6,607 bases of DNA from Planctomycetota bacterium (GTDB lineage: Bacteria > Planctomycetota > PUPC01 > JACPCR01). The translations under genes were made by a program, and so were the position numbers. The stretch is from NCBI GenBank assembly GCA_030740295.1, contig JASLXP010000117.1:1-6607 (forward strand). Reading direction: 5' to 3'. Under the pieces are notes generated by a model. The model was not told the DNA's origin and made no database searches. It worked only from the letters and a program-made list of their open reading frames with translations. Positions 3,640-6,607 of this stretch are shown in pieces; positions within the stretch are counted from its first letter, which is position 1; every line of letters begins with the position of its first letter.

Positions 3640-6607
3640 ATGGCCGTAAAGAAAAAGAAAACACTCAGAACACGGAAGAAGCACCGCGCACTTGCCTCCT
3701 TCCTCCCGCCTGTGTCTCGCTGGTTCGACAAGACCTTCGAGAAACCGTCGCCTGCGCAGGTGAAGGCATGGCCGAAGATCCGCAAGGGAGACCACACACT
3801 TCTGCTGGCGCCGACCGGTTCCGGCAAGACACTCGCCGCCTTTCTCTGTGCTATCGATCGTCTCTTCCGGCAAGCTGAAGAAGGCACGCTCGAAGACGGC
3901 ATTCAGGTGCTCTACATCAGCCCACTGAAAGCTCTGGGCAATGACATCCACAAGAATCTTCTCGAACCGCTCGCAGGCATCCGCAAGGAAAGCCGCGGCA
4001 AGCTTCCCGATCTGAAAGTGGCTGTCCGCACGGGTGACACTTCCCAAAGCGAACGGGCCAGGATGATCCGGAAGCCGCCGCACATCCTGATCACCACGCC
4101 GGAATCGCTCTATCTGCTCCTCGGCGGAAAGAAGATGGCGCCGAATCTGAAAAGCATCCGGGCCGTCATCGTCGATGAAGTGCACGCCATGTGTGACAAC
4201 AAACGCGGGGTCCATCTGGCTGTTAGCCTGGAAAGACTGCAGGGATGGATCGGAAGGCCGTTTCAGAGGATCGGCTGCTCGGCCACGTTGAGCCCTCTCG
4301 ATGAGATAGCCGCTTACCTCGCAGGCTCTGATTCCAACGGAAAACCGCGCCCGTGCACCATCGTCGATGCAGGCATGCGAAAGAAGCTGGACGTGCAGGT
4401 GGTGGCGCCGCTGCCGGACTTCCTCGAAGCCGGCCACAACGCCCTGTGGACGAGCGCCTATGAGCTGCTCCTCTCCGAGATTGCCGGCCACGATACCACA
4501 CTCGTTTTCTCCAACAGCAGATACAAGGCGGAACGGACATCTCTGAGACTGGGCGAGCTGCAAAGCACCTCCCCACAGCATTCCGTCAACATCGGGGTCC
4601 ATCACGGCTCCATGTCGAAGGAGATACGCCTCGAAGCGGAAGACGATCTGAAGGCCGGCAAGCTTGATGCTCTCATCGCGACGTCGTCTCTCGAACTGGG
4701 GATCGACGTCGGCTCCATCAATCTCGTCTACCAGTTGGAGTCCACAAAGTCCGTGGCAACCGGCCTGCAGCGTATCGGCCGCGCGGGCCACCTGCTGGAT
4801 CGGACCAGCAAGGGCCGCATCCTCGTTTTCGAGCGAGACGATCTGCTCGAAGCAGGCTCTGTCTGCAAAGCCATGATGGATGGCGAGATCGACGCCATCC
4901 AAATCCCCGCCGGTTGCCTGGACGTACTGGCGCAACAGATCGTCGGTGCGGTAGCTTTCCAGGATTGGCAGGCCAACGACTTACTGAAACTGATTCGCCA
5001 GGCATATCCCTACCAAGGTCTGTCGGAGCAGAAGTATGAAATGGTGCTGAGTATGCTCGCGGGCGACTTTCCCTTTGAAATGAGCATGGCGCCAAAATCA
5101 TTGCTCCATTGGGATCGAGCCACGGGACGGCTCTCTGCCGGGCGCAGCAGCGCGCACATCAGCGCCATGTGTGTCGGAACGATCTCCGATGCATCTGAAT
5201 ACGACGTGGTGATTGATGGTTCGAAGAAGCGCGTCGGGCGAGTCCAATCCGAGTTCGTCGACGACTGTTTGCGGGTGGGCGATGTCTTTGTGCTGGGCAG
5301 CACTGCGTGGCGCGTCACTGGTGTGCGCCGCAACCAACTGCTCGTGAAGGAAGCTCCCGGCTCAACCCCGACCGTTCCCTGGTGGCATGGACACGTCGAG
5401 CCAAGGACGGTCGAGGTGGGCGAGCGTATCGGCCGAATGAGGCGGGAGATTGCCGAACGCATCGATGACCCGGACGTGACGCTCTGGCTGGAGAAGGAAT
5501 ATCAGATGTGTCCGAACGCCGCGAGAGCTGCCGTGGATTACGTCCATGAACAGGTTCTCGTCACCGGGATGGTGCCCACCCATGACAGACTGCTGCTCGA
5601 AATCTGGCGAGATGAGCTAGGCAAAACGAATCTGATTCTGCACAGCCCCTTTGGAGAGCGTATCAACCGCACTTGGGGCGCAGCCATCTGCGCGGCGGCA
5701 AAGAACGACAGGCACGAGAACTGGTCCGCAGCGGCCACGAACGACCTTCTCTTGCTGACCCTTCAGAAAAACACAGCCAGGCAACTGACGGTCGTTCATG
5801 CAGAGGAAATGCTGAGTCTGGTGACCAGCGACACAGTCGAGAAGCTTGCCGTTCAGGCCGCGGACGACGGCGGGATATTTGGCTCTACCTTCCGTGAAGT
5901 AGCCGAAAACTCTTTCCAGATACTGCGGGCTTACGGCGGAAAACGGGTCCCCTTCTGGCTGCAGAATTACCGGGCCGGTGAGCTCTTTGAAGCAACCATG
6001 AAACGCAGGGATTACCCGGTAATCGCGGAGGTCCTGCGAGTCTACCTCGAAGAGGCGCTCGATGTGCCCGGGCTGAAGAAGCTCCTGAACAGTATTCACT
6101 CCGGCGAAGCGGAGATGATCTACAAACAGGTTGAATCGCCTTCACCGTTTACGCATTCGATGCTGGTCAAGGACATGTATCGCGGCGATTACCAGATGGG
6201 ACGAGATCGCCGGGCCAATCTCCTGCGCGTTCACCGCCAGGTCTTGCAGCAAGTGCTGAACGAGGAACAGATGGCAGACCTGCTGGATTCACGTGCCATC
6301 GAACGAGTCGAATTGCGATTGCTCCATCGGTCAGAGGCAAGCCGAGCCCGTTCGTCTGACGAGTTGGCGAGTGCGATACGAGACTTGGGAGATCCGCCTG
6401 CATCGGTTTCCGTGCTGCAGGAGATAGTCGATGGTGACACCGCGACCATGCTCGGCCAATTGCTGAAGGATGGCCGAATCGTAGCCTGCGAAATTCCCGA
6501 TGTTGAGATGGACCCGGTCAGGCTCGTCTCCGCCGATCTGTGGCGGGAATATCACGAAGCCTTTACGCCAACTCGCAGGGGGCAGAAACTCCAGGTGATC
6601 CTGCCGC
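3640..6607 (+). CDS. lhr: Lhr-family ATP-dependent helicase, 3'-truncated by window edge
   Basis: 989 codons are visible and the frame is still open at the right edge. An in-frame TAA at 3634-3636 forces the start at ATG 3640. Residues 4-16 form a basic tail (KKKKTLRTRKKHR). The SF2 motifs are complete: Walker A APTGSGKT (57-64), SPLKAL, TTPESL (152-157), DEVH (179-182), SAT (214-216), SSLELGID (349-356) and QRIGRAGH (377-384). Lhr-specific parts follow: the winged-helix region with 'LDVLAQQIV' (427-435), the beta-barrel with 'GTISD' (513-517) and 'VPWWHGH' (579-585), and the DEAD/H-associated region with 'LHSPFGERINR' (667-677), 'PFWLQNYRAGEL' and 'SPSPF' (833-837). Sequence beyond about 890, ending in a second winged-helix-like stretch, exceeds the Lhr core. 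It indicates the long form of the family; E. coli Lhr is 1538 residues, so roughly a third may be missing. Lhr proteins are 3'-to-5' ssDNA translocases and RNA:DNA unwinding helicases linked to DNA repair. The exact role here is inferred. Confidence 0.93.
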   Translation, partial: MAVKKKKTLRTRKKHRALASFLPPVSRWFDKTFEKPSPAQVKAWPKIRKGDHTLLLAPTGSGKTLAAFLCAIDRLFRQAEEGTLEDGIQVLYISPLKALGNDIHKNLLEPLAGIRKESRGKLPDLKVAVRTGDTSQSERARMIRKPPHILITTPESLYLLLGGKKMAPNLKSIRAVIVDEVHAMCDNKRGVHLAVSLERLQGWIGRPFQRIGCSATLSPLDEIAAYLAGSDSNGKPRPCTIVDAGMRKKLDVQVVAPLPDFLEAGHNALWTSAYELLLSEIAGHDTTLVFSNSRYKAERTSLRLGELQSTSPQHSVNIGVHHGSMSKEIRLEAEDDLKAGKLDALIATSSLELGIDVGSINLVYQLESTKSVATGLQRIGRAGHLLDRTSKGRILVFERDDLLEAGSVCKAMMDGEIDAIQIPAGCLDVLAQQIVGAVAFQDWQANDLLKLIRQAYPYQGLSEQKYEMVLSMLAGDFPFEMSMAPKSLLHWDRATGRLSAGRSSAHISAMCVGTISDASEYDVVIDGSKKRVGRVQSEFVDDCLRVGDVFVLGSTAWRVTGVRRNQLLVKEAPGSTPTVPWWHGHVEPRTVEVGERIGRMRREIAERIDDPDVTLWLEKEYQMCPNAARAAVDYVHEQVLVTGMVPTHDRLLLEIWRDELGKTNLILHSPFGERINRTWGAAICAAAKNDRHENWSAAATNDLLLLTLQKNTARQLTVVHAEEMLSLVTSDTVEKLAVQAADDGGIFGSTFREVAENSFQILRAYGGKRVPFWLQNYRAGELFEATMKRRDYPVIAEVLRVYLEEALDVPGLKKLLNSIHSGEAEMIYKQVESPSPFTHSMLVKDMYRGDYQMGRDRRANLLRVHRQVLQQVLNEEQMADLLDSRAIERVELRLLHRSEASRARSSDELASAIRDLGDPPASVSVLQEIVDGDTATMLGQLLKDGRIVACEIPDVEMDPVRLVSADLWREYHEAFTPTRRGQKLQVILP

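Noticed and set aside
3143..3664. A 173-codon minus-strand frame across the deacetylase end and helicase start
   Set aside because: It lies opposite conserved repeat sequence of the deacetylase, has no known motif, and crosses a likely operon junction.
3592..4935. A 447-codon open frame on the minus strand opposite the helicase
   Set aside because: The plus strand here carries a complete set of Lhr motifs. The minus-strand translation shows no recognisable domain, and long antisense frames are common in GC-rich genes.
1..6607. CRISPR arrays, tRNA or rRNA genes, insertion sequences and direct repeats
   Set aside because: No regularly spaced repeats, cloverleaf-like segments, rRNA-like stretches, transposase motifs or terminal inverted repeats were seen.

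Overview
The window is GC-rich bacterial DNA with four plus-strand genes and little intergenic space. Two genes are cut by the window edges. The style points to an environmental or uncultured bacterium, most plausibly of the Planctomycetes–Verrucomicrobia type. Three things suggest this: a secreted-type right-handed beta-helix protein ending in a 'DPxLVDPxxGxFxLxxGSPA' motif, a NodB-like deacetylase with pseudomurein-binding-like repeats, and a bacterial DUF5591 protein. This taxonomic guess is inference from protein types, not from a marker gene.

Layout. Positions 1-921 hold the 3' part of a beta-helix (pectate-lyase-fold) protein whose start lies outside the window. After a 127-bp gap, 1049-1993 encodes a 314-residue protein. 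It has an N-terminal winged-helix-like segment and a C-terminal region with the C-x3-(K/R)-P-(Y/F)-x2-S-x2-H signature of the archaeosine synthase ArcS / DUF5591 core. After a 150-bp gap with inverted repeats and a 17-codon mini-ORF, 2144-3616 encodes a 490-residue NodB-fold polysaccharide deacetylase-like protein with two pseudomurein-binding-like repeats. Only 23 bp later, at 3640, a large Lhr-family ATP-dependent helicase begins and runs off the right edge with 989 codons visible.

How the genes fit together. The deacetylase and the helicase are close enough to be co-transcribed. No shared pathway for the four genes is evident from their domains. The most unusual item is the bacterial winged-helix plus ArcS-core protein. 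In archaea this core acts on a 7-deazaguanine base in tRNA, but no tRNA-guanine transglycosylase, radical-SAM partner or preQ0 gene is visible here, so its role is open. No tRNA, rRNA, CRISPR array, insertion sequence or clear rho-independent terminator was found. No gene of over 300 bp was supported on the minus strand. The long minus-strand open frames are judged to be shadows of the plus-strand genes.
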